Both the position numbers and the translations under genes were made by a program. Below are positions 37,323 to 46,743 of a stretch of DNA of 64,000 nucleotides, one piece after another; position 1 is the first letter of the stretch; every line of letters begins with the position of its first letter. The DNA lies in contig CBDDBX010000038.1 in assembly GCA_965225955.1 (NCBI GenBank), positions 1 through 64,000 of the forward strand, given 5' to 3'. Below the pieces are notes generated by a model, which saw only the letters and a program-made list of their open reading frames with translations, searched no databases and was not told the DNA's origin. The stretch is from CBDDBX01 sp965225955 (GTDB taxonomy: Bacteria > Acidobacteriota > Aminicenantia > UBA2199).

Positions 37323-38009
37323 CTAACTCTTTCCTGAACACCCCTCTTTGCTACAGCAGCAGTCCAGGTTAAAGACTCTGAGGGAAGTTATAGCAAGGGC
37401 TGCACCTGTAAAAGGAGCTGTGAGATATATCCAGATATTTTCAAAATTAAATTCTGCCAGAGCTGGCCCAAGAGATCTTGCAGGGTTCATTGAAGCTCCT
37501 GTAACAGGGCCAAAAACCAGAGCAGCAAGAGCAACTGTTGAACCTATAGCAACACCAGCCATAATACCTTTCTCTTTTGAACCTGTAGCAACCTGACTTA
37601 TAACAAACATAAGAAGTGCAGTAAGAAGTACCTCCATTATGAAAGCTTTGGGAGGGGGTAGTGTAGGCATAGTCATTCCTGAAGAGGCGCTGTTAACCGG
37701 CAGAATATATTTTAGTAGAAGAGAGGCAGTTACAGCTCCGGTAACCTGAGCAGCTGTATAAGCAATAACCTCTTTAAACTTCATGCTACCACACATGTAA
37801 AAGCCAAAAGAAACTGCAGGATTAAGATGGGCGCCTGAAACATCACCTACAGAGTAGATCATAATCATTACTGCAATACCAAATACCGCAGCTATTCCGG
37901 TGTGACCTATGTTGTTGTAGAGAGAGTCTATAATAATAGCTCCGGTTCCGGCAGCAACAAGTACAAAGGTTCCAGTAAATTCGCTGAAAAGATTTCTTAT
38001 GCTTATCAT
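37323..38009 (-). CDS. Aquaporin (MIP family) with a cysteine-rich tail
   Basis: Six membrane helices with two NPA motifs: GAHLNPAVS (63-65) and MNPARS (175-177), where the Arg after the second NPA is the selectivity-filter arginine. The 228-aa length and small pore residues suit a water-type or small-solute aquaporin. Unusually, the C-terminus ends in C-C-C-S-K-E-G-C. It overlaps the upstream unknown gene (TAATG), so it is translated with it and with the cysteine desulfurase-like enzyme. The solute could be water, glycerol, H2S or a metalloid; undetermined. Confidence 0.9.
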   Translation of the reverse strand: MISIRNLFSEFTGTFVLVAAGTGAIIIDSLYNNIGHTGIAAVFGIAVMIMIYSVGDVSGAHLNPAVSFGFYMCGSMKFKEVIAYTAAQVTGAVTASLLLKYILPVNSASSGMTMPTLPPPKAFIMEVLLTALLMFVISQVATGSKEKGIMAGVAIGSTVALAALVFGPVTGASMNPARSLGPALAEFNFENIWIYLTAPFTGAALAITSLRVFNLDCCCSKEGCSGKS

Positions 38010-39094
38010 TATTTCCTGCTCTGCATTCTGCTTATGAAATCAGCAAGCTTTTCTCTGAGTATTATGTTCTCATTAAATGATAATCTTCCATCAATATTTG
38101 CTATTTCGCCATTTATAGCAAAGATTGTAACAGGGCATGAATCTGGTGGTGCAGGTTTTAGAAAGGAACTCAAAATTCCTGCTTTAACCAGTTTTTCTGC
38201 TTCACCTACTTCCAGAGACGGGCAGCATCCATCAGGATCAGAAGGACTGGAGCCAGTGAGAATAAAATATCTGTCTGAACTATCCAGCATTCTTCTTATT
38301 TTATCTATAAGAACATCTCCTGCTAGATTAAGAGCATCTATGTCACACTCTTCTGAGCTCTTCACAGAGTCTGATGATACAGGGAAACTGTTCATAAGAA
38401 CTGCAGAACCCTCTTTTTTATAAAGACTGTGAAGTTCTGGAGGGGAGACTGGTTTGATTGTTCCTGTATATATTTCACCTCCTTCTTTCAGGAGTTCTTC
38501 TGCATCAGTTCTGTTCAGTTCGGTTATTTCACCTCTTCTTATAATGGTTCCGTCTTTAAGAATAAGCAGCCTGAAAGGACCTTTATAGAGAAGATTAACC
38601 TTATCACCTTCAAGTGAAAATGACTCATCTGTTAAAGCCAGAAGCTTTTTAAGATCAACTTCATATGTGTTACAGTCAAAAGGCACTGGTTCTGTCTCAA
38701 GTGTTGCCAGAAGTTTTTCATCAGCATCTGTTATCTCTATAATTCCACTGTATGGTGGTAATTTATAAACAGTTGCTGTTTTTTCACATACTCTGAGTTC
38801 ATTAAAAACAAGATGGTTATCGTCATCTACAGCAGCAGTAGCATAACCTTTGTAAAATGCTGATCTTCCGGTTTCAAAACATTCGCCATCCTTTGCCTTT
38901 ATTCCACTTATAGTGTGTGGTTCTGTAGAAGTATCTACATTTATTGCTGCAAAACCCGCCTCTTCCATTAATGCTGAAGCCTGAGAATAGCTCAGATCAC
39001 CAATAGTGGCTCTGAATACATCAAACTTTTTAAGTTCTGCATAGAGCCCTGACAGGTCTTCTGTTCTATAATCTGATAACATATTAATATTCAT
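38009..39094 (-). CDS. Unknown protein between cysteine desulfurase and aquaporin genes
   Basis: I do not recognise the family. It is 361 aa, acidic and soluble, with no signal peptide or membrane segment. The N-terminal 65 residues look like a helical domain. The middle (about 95-215) is beta-rich with LRVCEKTATVYKLPPYSGIIEI. The C-terminal part has two clusters worth noting: GSSPSDPDGCCPSLEVGEAEK and APPDSCPVTIFAINGEI, with Cys pairs that could handle metals or sulfur. It starts inside the stop codon of the desulfurase gene (ATGA) and ends on the aquaporin start, so its function should be tied to both. Confidence 0.75.
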   Translation of the reverse strand: MNINMLSDYRTEDLSGLYAELKKFDVFRATIGDLSYSQASALMEEAGFAAINVDTSTEPHTISGIKAKDGECFETGRSAFYKGYATAAVDDDNHLVFNELRVCEKTATVYKLPPYSGIIEITDADEKLLATLETEPVPFDCNTYEVDLKKLLALTDESFSLEGDKVNLLYKGPFRLLILKDGTIIRRGEITELNRTDAEELLKEGGEIYTGTIKPVSPPELHSLYKKEGSAVLMNSFPVSSDSVKSSEECDIDALNLAGDVLIDKIRRMLDSSDRYFILTGSSPSDPDGCCPSLEVGEAEKLVKAGILSSFLKPAPPDSCPVTIFAINGEIANIDGRLSFNENIILREKLADFISRMQSRK

Positions 39095-40221
39095 GATCTA
39101 CTCCTCTTTATTGCTTTTATCAGCTCTTCAGTAAGAGCCTTAACCGATTCTTCTCTGTTTTCCGGTCCCATTGAGACTCTTATTGAGCCGGTTGCAAGGG
39201 CGTCGGATCTTCCCATTGCTTTAATAACATGAGATGGAATAATCTCATTTGAGTGGCAGGCAGAACCTGAGGAAACCGCGAATCCTCCCAGACTCATATC
39301 TGCAATTAATGAAGATGCTGACAATCCCGGAACAGAAAACGAGAGAATCCCCGGTACTGAAGCATCTTTATATGTGTTGAACACTATATCTTCAATATTT
39401 TGCCCAAGTTCAAACCTGAGCTTATCGATGTAAGTTGTTAATTTCCGGGTAGTGTCGGAAATATATTCTATTGAAATTTCCAGAGCTTTAACAGCTGCTC
39501 CAAGAGCAGCAATATTTTCTGTACCAGCTCTCAGACCATACTCCTGCTTTCCTCCGGCAATAACAGACTCCAGTATCGGATTATCTGTAATAATCCCTCC
39601 GGCTCCTCTCACTCCTCCGAACTTGTGAGCAGAGAAGGTGTAGTAGAAGTTCTGAAAAGAAGATAGATCTACATTTATATGACCAACTGCCTGTACGCCA
39701 TCAATAAGAAGGCTGACACCATACTCTCTGCATAGAGATGCAATATCTTCTATTGGGTGAATCCTGCCTGTTTCATTGCATATATGGGATATGCAGAGTA
39801 GAGTAACACCTTTCTGAAGAGCTTCTCTCAGATCTGAAAGATCAATTGATCCATTATCTGTAACCGGCAGAGTAGTGCTGTTATCTCCATACCAGTTAAG
39901 TGCAAACCTTACTGATGGATGAACATCTGCAGCTATAAGGAGTGATGCTTCAGGCTCATTTATTACATGACCATGAATAACGAGATTGTTAGCTTCAGTG
40001 CCTGTAGATGTGAGAATAAGCTTTCCTTTTCCTTTCAGAAGATTCAGGAACTCCTGCTTTAACCTTTCAAGATTACTGAATGCTGAGTATCCTTCATCAT
40101 GGGCTGAAGATGGATTTCCGAAGAACTTACCGGAAAGGCGGGTGAATTCTTCAACTGCTTCTTCAAAAGGAGGGGCAGATGCTGCATAGTCAAAATAGTT
40201 TCTTTTTAATATGTAACTCAT
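39091..40221 (-). CDS. Cysteine desulfurase-like (NifS/IscS class V) PLP enzyme
   Basis: Class V aminotransferase fold with TGTEANNLVIHG, the PLP-phosphate and ring contacts LLIDGVQAVGH, the Schiff-base lysine in SAHKFGG and the loop cysteine in SSGSACHSN that would carry the persulfide. The start was placed at ATG 40221 (MSYILKRNYFDYAA) after AAAGG; an upstream ATG at 40245 lies across a TATAAT box (40240-40235). No iscU/sufU-like scaffold lies beside it, so it probably serves a dedicated pathway with the unknown protein and aquaporin rather than general Fe-S assembly. Confidence 0.85.
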   Translation of the reverse strand: MSYILKRNYFDYAASAPPFEEAVEEFTRLSGKFFGNPSSAHDEGYSAFSNLERLKQEFLNLLKGKGKLILTSTGTEANNLVIHGHVINEPEASLLIAADVHPSVRFALNWYGDNSTTLPVTDNGSIDLSDLREALQKGVTLLCISHICNETGRIHPIEDIASLCREYGVSLLIDGVQAVGHINVDLSSFQNFYYTFSAHKFGGVRGAGGIITDNPILESVIAGGKQEYGLRAGTENIAALGAAVKALEISIEYISDTTRKLTTYIDKLRFELGQNIEDIVFNTYKDASVPGILSFSVPGLSASSLIADMSLGGFAVSSGSACHSNEIIPSHVIKAMGRSDALATGSIRVSMGPENREESVKALTEELIKAIKRSRS

Positions 40222-40447
40222 TTTGTAACCTTTTATTATACTCATATAATAGCAAAAAAGTTTTCACCTGTTTATTAAAAGAGTCTTAAATCCATTTAAA
40301 GTTCAATGTAGAGGGGTGAATTGTAGAACCTGTGTTCTGGAGGAATCAGGAGAAGATACAGGAGGAGACAGTTTTAAAACCAGATGGAGCTATTTGCGTA
40401 TTACTACTTGTAAATGATTTGAAATTTTTGAAGGAGACAATTAATTT

Positions 40448-41671
40448 ATGAAAAGCACAGCGTTTAACAGATCCTTGTCAACACTGCTGGTAGCCGGCCT
40501 TTTGATGCTGACTCCAGGGCTTTCAGGAAGCGACTGGAAACAGTATAGGGGGCAGGCACACAACGGAACAACTCAGGAGAAAGGCTTTCTGAAAAAATGG
40601 CCGTCAAAAGGGCTTAAGAGATTATGGAAAGTCGATATTGGCCCCGGCTTCTCAACTACTGTTATTGCAAAAAACAGACTTGTCACTATGTATGGTGATA
40701 AGAAAGCCGGTAAAGAGTATCTTGCAGCATATAGTACTGCAAGTGGCAAAATGTTATGGAAACTTGAAGTTGGTAAATATTTTCCCGATGAATTTGGTGA
40801 TGGTCCAAGATCAACACCTCTTATTTCCGGCAATATGATCGTATGTTTAAGTTCTTACGGTCAGTTCATGGGAGTTAATCTTAAAGGTAAAAAAGTATGG
40901 GAAGTAGATTTTGTAAAAACCTATAAGAGTAAAGTACCAAGATGGGGATTCTGTAGCTCCCCGGTAGTTCTCGGAAAACAGGTTATGGTTGCAGTTGAAG
41001 GTGGTAAAGGCAAAGCTATTGGTGGTTTTGATCTTAGAACCGGTAAAGAACTATGGCTGAATGGTGACGGAAATGAAGAGTACAGTTCACCAGCTGTAGT
41101 AACTATAAACGGGAAGAAACAGGCTATCTTTGTGAATAATAAAGATATCTACTCTTTTGATAAAACAGGTAAGCTGCTATGGAGATTAAAATCAGGGCTC
41201 CGCAGACCAACAGCTGTGCCTCTCTATATGGGAAATAACACATTTTTCCTCTCAGAAGTAAGCAGAACTGGTGCTATGCTGGTTACAATAACCGGAGAAG
41301 GAGACAAGGCTGTCAGAAAAGAGATCTGGAAGAGTAGAAAGATAAAAAATGACTGGACCTCTTCAGTTCATCATAATGGCTATATTTATGGCTTTGATAA
41401 TGCAACTCTGAGATGCGTCTCAGCAGATAAAGGTGAAGTAAAGTGGTCAAAAAGAGGATATGGTAAAGGCTCTCTTATTGTAGTTGAAAATAAGCTCCTG
41501 GTACTTTCTGATAAAGGTGTACTTGTTCAGGTTGATGCAAATCCGGCAGCTTATAAAGAGAGTGGAAGGTTCCAGGCTATTACAGGTAAATCATGGAGTG
41601 AACCTGTAGTGTCAAATGGAAAACTGTACCTGAGGAATCTTCAGGAAATGGCTTGTTATAAATTAAAATAG
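40448..41671 (+). CDS. Exported PQQ-like beta-propeller protein
   Basis: Signal peptide (1-27) ending near SGSDWK, then repeated PQQ/pyrrolo-quinoline-like blades (motifs such as GKMLWKLEVGK, GKKVWEV, GKELW, GKLLWRLK, GEVKWSK at regular ~50-residue spacing). The propeller lacks enzymatic PQQ residues that I can identify and is likely a binding or assembly protein in the periplasm, similar to BamB-like or outer-membrane propellers. The ribosome site AAGGAG precedes ATG 40448. The 202-bp upstream region contains no recognisable gene. It is followed 14 bp later by the DUF1579-like gene, so they are co-transcribed. Confidence 0.85.
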   Translation: MKSTAFNRSLSTLLVAGLLMLTPGLSGSDWKQYRGQAHNGTTQEKGFLKKWPSKGLKRLWKVDIGPGFSTTVIAKNRLVTMYGDKKAGKEYLAAYSTASGKMLWKLEVGKYFPDEFGDGPRSTPLISGNMIVCLSSYGQFMGVNLKGKKVWEVDFVKTYKSKVPRWGFCSSPVVLGKQVMVAVEGGKGKAIGGFDLRTGKELWLNGDGNEEYSSPAVVTINGKKQAIFVNNKDIYSFDKTGKLLWRLKSGLRRPTAVPLYMGNNTFFLSEVSRTGAMLVTITGEGDKAVRKEIWKSRKIKNDWTSSVHHNGYIYGFDNATLRCVSADKGEVKWSKRGYGKGSLIVVENKLLVLSDKGVLVQVDANPAAYKESGRFQAITGKSWSEPVVSNGKLYLRNLQEMACYKLK

Positions 41672-41685
41672 TAGAGGTTGACATA

Positions 41686-42852
41686 ATGAAAATATTGAAA
41701 ACAGCTGCACTTTTTTCTTCTCTGGCTCTCTTATGTGGCGGATTTATTCAGGCGCAGAGTGTCGATGAGGTTATAAATAAACATATTAAAGCACGTGGCG
41801 GACTTAAGAAGTGGAATAAGATTAAAACAATGAAGATCACCGGAACATACACAGGTTTCAGTGTTCCCCAGCCATTTACGCTTATAAAGGCAAAACCTTC
41901 TTCATACTACTTTGACCACCATCTTGGTAATAAAAAAGTTGATGTTGGTTATAATGGCAAAGTAATCTGGAAAAAAGACCTCTGGAGTGAGAGTAATTAT
42001 GCACATCCCATGAACCAGGCTCAGAAATCCACCTGGTTACAGCTGGCAGATTTTGCAACACCTCTCTTTAACTATAAAGCTAAAGGTCACAAGGTAAAAC
42101 TTGTTGGTAAAGAGCAGGTTGATGGAGTTGAATGTTACAAAATAGAGCTGGAAAGAAAAGGTGGAGGCAAAGAGGAGTGGTTCCTTAATGCAGAAACTTA
42201 TCTTGAGTTTAGTAGTAAAACTCCTGCAGAAGACTTTGGCGGACGTTCTCTTCAGACAACATTCTATGATGATTTCAGAAAGGTAAAAGGTGTAAAAGTT
42301 CCTTTTGCTGTTGAGTCAGAATTCAGTATCAGACACAGAGTTTTTGAAGTTGCAAATGTAGAGTTCAATGTTCCTGTTGATAAGAAGGTTTTTGAGAAAC
42401 CTGTTTCAGATGAGATGCAGAAACTCGCATTTATGGAAGGCAACTGGGACGTATCTATTGAGGTTATGAGCAGAAGAGATGGTAAGTTCCATCAATATGA
42501 TAAGCTTACAACCAAAATCACAAGTGACCTTGATGGTGAGATCATGGAAGAGAAGGTTTTACGTTCAAAAGCCAGAACAGCTCACTGGGTTATGCTTAAA
42601 TACTATTATGACGTAGCAGCTAAAACTTATGCTTTAAATCAGCTTGATACAAGAACTTTCTCTACTGAAATTCTACATGGTAAGATGGAAGGTAATAAGA
42701 TTGTTTTTGCTAAAAAAACTGATGATAAGAAACCTGCAGGATCAAGACTGGCCTTTGTAATGAAAGATGCAAAATCTTTTGAACTTCATTCAGAAGTCCT
42801 GAGAGGGGAAAAATGGATGGTTACTGCTAAACTGATCTATACAAAAAAATAA
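41686..42852 (+). CDS. Exported LolA-like / DUF1579-like protein
   Basis: Signal peptide (1-23) ending near IQAQS. Residues about 25-230 resemble outer-membrane lipoprotein-sorting folds, with KHIKARGGLKKWNKIKTMKI and WFLNAETY. The C-terminal part (about 240-388) looks like a DUF1579 domain with LAFMEGNWDVSIEV. The combination suggests lipid or hydrophobic ligand binding at the cell envelope. The direct reaction is unknown. In operon with the upstream propeller. Confidence 0.65.
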   Translation: MKILKTAALFSSLALLCGGFIQAQSVDEVINKHIKARGGLKKWNKIKTMKITGTYTGFSVPQPFTLIKAKPSSYYFDHHLGNKKVDVGYNGKVIWKKDLWSESNYAHPMNQAQKSTWLQLADFATPLFNYKAKGHKVKLVGKEQVDGVECYKIELERKGGGKEEWFLNAETYLEFSSKTPAEDFGGRSLQTTFYDDFRKVKGVKVPFAVESEFSIRHRVFEVANVEFNVPVDKKVFEKPVSDEMQKLAFMEGNWDVSIEVMSRRDGKFHQYDKLTTKITSDLDGEIMEEKVLRSKARTAHWVMLKYYYDVAAKTYALNQLDTRTFSTEILHGKMEGNKIVFAKKTDDKKPAGSRLAFVMKDAKSFELHSEVLRGEKWMVTAKLIYTKK

Positions 42853-42864
42853 GTACTTAAATAG

Positions 42865-42888
42865 AGAAGCCCTGGTTCCAGGGCTTCT
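42865..42888. terminator. Bidirectional hairpin terminator
   Basis: Perfect 11-bp stem AGAAGCCCTGG / CCAGGGCTTCT with a 2-base loop, between the DUF1579-like gene and the convergent dipeptidase gene. Confidence 0.75.
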
Positions 42889-42903
42889 GTTCTAAATTAA
42901 TAT

Positions 42904-44496
42904 TTAAAATTTACCTGTATATTTACTCCACAGATCATCACCAAGCTTCCAGTAAGCCTGTTCAAGACGAATCATCCATTTGTTACTGTAATCTGTGAGG
43001 AATTTTCTTGCCTTTTTAGGACTTTTTTTGTAAAGAGCAGCTGCTTTTTTCTCAATTTCGGCCTGTTTTTCAAAAGCCTCTTTTTCAAAAGCACTCCATA
43101 CTTTTTTACAGTCTTTTCTCATATAGCCCCATTTCTGAGCTGAAAGATCTGCTACACGGTTAAATGCCCACCATGCACAACTACGGTTGAAACCTGGCCT
43201 TCCGCATACTTTATATGATTCCGGCACTTTTGTCATTCCGATATAAAGAGGTGCATAAGATGTCATAGCAGGGTTGTCATAACTGAACCATACAAGTCCG
43301 CCAATTTCATTTGGCAGCCAGCTTCTTACCTGAATAACAGTTGCATATGTGCAGTAGTATCTGGCTATGCATCTTTCTCCAAGCTCATTCCAGCCTCCGT
43401 TTACTTTGAGAAGAGGCATCATGTCATAATGCATAAAAGGGTTTGCATATGGGCTTTTTACAAATTTGCCTGTAAGTTTGCCTTTATCATCTTTTTCCTG
43501 CACCAGCATATATTTTGTCATATCAAAAGGAGTTCCTTCATAGGTATCTCTGAAGATTGTCATAATATCTTTTGGTGATACTTTTTTGTCAGGTTTTACT
43601 GAGAAAGGAAAATCTTTACCATTTGGGTCAAGTTTAAGTGAAGGAGCAAGAATATCAAGAACTCTCCACTCTCTTCTTCTGGAAGCCATGCTTCTTCTTG
43701 ATGCATAGGCATAGCAGAAGCGGAATGGTTTACCATCGGCTTTTTTCCATAATCCAAGCTCTTCTGCTCTTGAAATTACATTAGATGAAGCCATGAAGTT
43801 TTTTTTATCATTAAAATCAATTTCCATGATTCTTGAGGCATTGGCATTTACACTTACGTGATCATCAGGAACTCTCTGAGCAGCCCATACAGCACCAAAA
43901 CGATCTTTACCAGGACCAACTATTTCAAAATGCCATACCTCTTTGGGGTCAGCAATAGTAAAGCATTCGCCACCATCATTGTAGCCATATTTTTCAGCAA
44001 TTTTACCAGCAATCTTAACGGCTTCTCTTGCTGTTGTTGCTCTTTCAAGCATAAGACGGTTAAGTTCATAGTAGTCTATTGCGCCTTTTTTACTGCGCAT
44101 AATATCTTTACCACCAAATGTTGCTTCCCCGATTGCTACCTGATGCTCATTGATACAGGGGAGAGCGGTATTGAGGTATTTATGGGTTCTTGCAACCTGA
44201 GGTATCTCTCCAATCTTTTTCTGTTTTGAAAGATCTTTGGCAGATACAGTTCTTGTGGTGTCAAGATAGGTGGCTCTTTTGGTTCCTTTTTTGTGTTTTT
44301 TTGCAGGAACAATGTCGATCCAGGTACGGTCAACTCTTGAGTCACATGTATGAGATGTCATTACTGAGCCATCTACTGACGCTTTTACCCCTACAGTTAC
44401 AGTTGTACAGGCGTCATCTTTTGGATAACCGTCCTTATCAGTATCTCCGATAAGAAGGGTTGAAGTTAATAAAAATATAAGAAGTAAGTACTTCAT
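42904..44496 (-). CDS. Exported C69-family dipeptidase
   Basis: Signal peptide (1-17), a short propeptide-like stretch and then DDACTTVTVG, where Cys30 is the likely Ntn-hydrolase nucleophile exposed by processing. The following SHTCDSRVDRTW, GNEV-type binding region and the long C69 domain with AWWAFNRVADL at the C-terminal side match peptidase U34/C69 dipeptidase A. 530 aa is the usual length. Probably cleaves dipeptides released by the other exported enzymes. Single-gene unit. Confidence 0.9.
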   Translation of the reverse strand: MKYLLLIFLLTSTLLIGDTDKDGYPKDDACTTVTVGVKASVDGSVMTSHTCDSRVDRTWIDIVPAKKHKKGTKRATYLDTTRTVSAKDLSKQKKIGEIPQVARTHKYLNTALPCINEHQVAIGEATFGGKDIMRSKKGAIDYYELNRLMLERATTAREAVKIAGKIAEKYGYNDGGECFTIADPKEVWHFEIVGPGKDRFGAVWAAQRVPDDHVSVNANASRIMEIDFNDKKNFMASSNVISRAEELGLWKKADGKPFRFCYAYASRRSMASRRREWRVLDILAPSLKLDPNGKDFPFSVKPDKKVSPKDIMTIFRDTYEGTPFDMTKYMLVQEKDDKGKLTGKFVKSPYANPFMHYDMMPLLKVNGGWNELGERCIARYYCTYATVIQVRSWLPNEIGGLVWFSYDNPAMTSYAPLYIGMTKVPESYKVCGRPGFNRSCAWWAFNRVADLSAQKWGYMRKDCKKVWSAFEKEAFEKQAEIEKKAAALYKKSPKKARKFLTDYSNKWMIRLEQAYWKLGDDLWSKYTGKF

Positions 44497-44615
44497 TAGG
44501 CCTCCTGAATATTAAAAGCTTATTATAGGGATGTAAAGAAACATAATCAACCCACCCTGATGTGTAAAGTATCTCTGCGAACGAAGGAAGCAGCGAAGCG
44601 GATGACGAGTAATTT

Positions 44616-44911
44616 CGCAGATGGGAGCAAGCTTTAGCTTGTCACAAAATTAAACAGGAGTGATGAGCTTGCGAAGAACGACTATTGCGGAGATGGGCGG
44701 CGCGGCAGCGCTCTCCTTATATTACTATAACGACGTAACGAAGCGAAGGATTTATAAAGAATAGTAGTAAAGCTCTTTACTTCTCTATAATCCCGCATAA
44801 TGTTTAAAACTTTCGCTGCGCTTCAGATATTAAATGCGGGATATCGCAGATGGGAGCAAGCTTTAGCTTGTCACAAAATTAAACAGGAGTGATGAGCTTG
44901 CGAAGAACGAC
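44616..44911. repeat. Pair of identical 67-bp intergenic direct repeats with hairpins
   Basis: The segment 44616-44682 recurs identically at 44845-44911, 229 bp later. Each copy starts CGCAGATGGGAGCAAGC and contains a CAAGC-TTTA-GCTTG hairpin. Between them lie the perfect arms ATCCCGCAT (44790-44798) and ATGCGGGAT (44834-44842) and an ACTAT/ATAGT arm pair. No open frame spans the block. It looks like a structured genomic repeat family of unknown type. Only two copies are present in this window. Confidence 0.75.
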
Positions 44912-44921
44912 TTCTTTTAAT

Positions 44922-46031
44922 CTACTCTTCTTCTATGTTTTTACTGGCCTGAGTGACACTATCAATTTCCGGCTCTTCTTCCTCTGAACTTTTACTTAAT
45001 ATACCGGGAATATTCTCTTTAAAAATATCTATTAATACAGGAAGCTCCAGGGCTTCAGGATATGAGTATGCGTGCTGGTCAAAAGCCTGTGGTACATAGT
45101 CTGCATCACTCTCTTTTATTCTCCATGTAAAGGATTCAGATCTTGATACGTGTTCATATTCCGGTACTGTGACTTCAACAACTTTGAGCACTGCATCAAG
45201 GCTCCAGGGGATACTGATTCCTGCTTCACTGTAGATGTCTGGTAATTTGCTGAGTCCGTCAGCCTCCCATGCATGGGGGATTATATCAAGAGTATTCCAG
45301 ATTCTTCTTGATTTATCTGCCAGCTGTGAATCAAAGTATTCGGCAAATGCGCTGTTTCCAATTGTAGGACTTGCAAAGGTTGATAGGTTTATCTCTGTTT
45401 CACCGGATTTATCCCAGTCTTTTTGTCTCTCTTTCAGATAGAGAGCAAGAGCTGAAGTCAGAGCACCACCCAGGCTATGGCCGGTAATTGTTATCCTGCA
45501 CTTCTCTTCTGTTACTTCTTTAAGAAAATCAACAATACCCATACCTTCACCAGGTATATTTTTTGCAGGTATCAGTTTGTTAACAACAATATCAAGTCCC
45601 CGGTCTGTGGATTTTGATATTTTCGGAGTCTTGTCTGTACTGTATTCCATCTCTTCAGGTATTACCCAGTCAACCTGTTTCCAGACATCAAAATCTTCTT
45701 TAATCCAGTCTATTATTGATGGTATATTTGTTCCTCTTATTGCTATTATAAGATTAGATGGATCTGATATCTGTCTTACTACATACATCATGTTGGATTG
45801 GAAAAGTGCTTCGCTGAAAGTATAAATTGCCGGTCCCCATACTACTTCCCAGTCGGAGTTACCTTTAAAACATAGTTCTTTAACAGATGCTATGTTTTTT
45901 CTGATATCTTTCAGCATCTTCTCTTCAATACTCTCTTTACCATCTATAATAAGCATCTCACCGGTATAGGCGATATAAGCCATTGATAAGTTGATCTGAT
46001 CTTCGTGAATATAGCCAAACAGTTTTCTCAT
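44922..46031 (-). CDS. Class 3 lipase-like alpha/beta hydrolase
   Basis: GHSLGG around Ser186 is the nucleophile elbow, followed by FASPTIGNSAF and RRIWNTLDIIPHAW with the Asp region, and a late His in EYEHVS, as in lipase class 3. No signal peptide is present, so it acts in the cytoplasm or is released otherwise. The start was placed at ATG 46031 (MRKLFGYIHED) after GGAG; a TTG start at 46070 would add 13 residues. About 369 aa. The acidic C-terminus (EEEEPEIDS) is unusual. Substrate unknown. Confidence 0.8.
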   Translation of the reverse strand: MRKLFGYIHEDQINLSMAYIAYTGEMLIIDGKESIEEKMLKDIRKNIASVKELCFKGNSDWEVVWGPAIYTFSEALFQSNMMYVVRQISDPSNLIIAIRGTNIPSIIDWIKEDFDVWKQVDWVIPEEMEYSTDKTPKISKSTDRGLDIVVNKLIPAKNIPGEGMGIVDFLKEVTEEKCRITITGHSLGGALTSALALYLKERQKDWDKSGETEINLSTFASPTIGNSAFAEYFDSQLADKSRRIWNTLDIIPHAWEADGLSKLPDIYSEAGISIPWSLDAVLKVVEVTVPEYEHVSRSESFTWRIKESDADYVPQAFDQHAYSYPEALELPVLIDIFKENIPGILSKSSEEEEPEIDSVTQASKNIEEE

Positions 46032-46142
46032 TATCTTTCTCCACTCATTTTCTAAGTTCATATATATCAAAGATAGACAATTTTTTCAAAAACCAGCTTT
46101 AATGATAGACTATCTGAATATACTTTTTGCCGGAGGTTGAGA

Positions 46143-46694
46143 ATGGGAAAAGTTATTGAGACGGAGAGGCTTTTATTAAAGGGAAGTGATCCACAGATGG
46201 CTGCAGGTGTACTTAACTACTATCTCAATAACAGGCAGTTTTTTGAGGAGTGGGAACCCTCAAGAAGAGAAGAGTTCTTTACTTCCGGTTTTCAGAGAGA
46301 ATCTCTTGCAGGGGAAGTGGATAAAGAGGTTGCAGATGTGGCTTACAGATTCTGGCTGTACAGGAAGGGAGAAGATCGGATTATCGGAATGGTTGTGCTA
46401 AATAACCTTGTGAGAGGTGCCTTCCAGTCGGCTTTCCTTGGATACAATCTGGATGAAAAGGAGAGTGGTAAAGGTTTTATGGGTGAAGCTCTTAAAAGGG
46501 TTATCGATTTCGCATTTAATACTCTTAAACTCCATAGAATTGAGGCAAACATTATGCCCCGGAATAAGAGATCCATTGAGCTTGTCAGGAAGCTTGGATT
46601 TCACAATGAAGGTCTTGCCATAAAATATCTGAAAATTAATGGGGTATGGGAAGATCATATACATATGGTGCTGCTTAATAATAAAATGGATTAA
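46143..46694 (+). CDS. RimJ/RimL-type GNAT acetyltransferase
   Basis: GNAT fold with ETERLLLKG at the start, the central GMVVLNNLVRGAFQSAFLGYNLDEKESGKGFM acetyl-CoA motif A (R/Q-x2-G-x-G/A type) and HRIEANIMPRNKRSIELVRKLGF, which is the typical RimJ end. Probably N-acetylates a ribosomal protein or small amine. ATG 46143 is preceded by GGAGG at 7 bases; an in-frame TTG at 46137 is less likely. 183 aa. Confidence 0.88.
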   Translation: MGKVIETERLLLKGSDPQMAAGVLNYYLNNRQFFEEWEPSRREEFFTSGFQRESLAGEVDKEVADVAYRFWLYRKGEDRIIGMVVLNNLVRGAFQSAFLGYNLDEKESGKGFMGEALKRVIDFAFNTLKLHRIEANIMPRNKRSIELVRKLGFHNEGLAIKYLKINGVWEDHIHMVLLNNKMD

Positions 46695-46743
46695 ATTCCT
46701 GTCTGATTGCGGGTTTTAGTATGGAAGTGATACAATCTTTAAC

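Noticed and set aside
44616..44911. The 67-bp repeats as a CRISPR array
   Set aside because: Only two copies, too long for a CRISPR repeat, 162-bp spacer with its own hairpins, and no cas genes.
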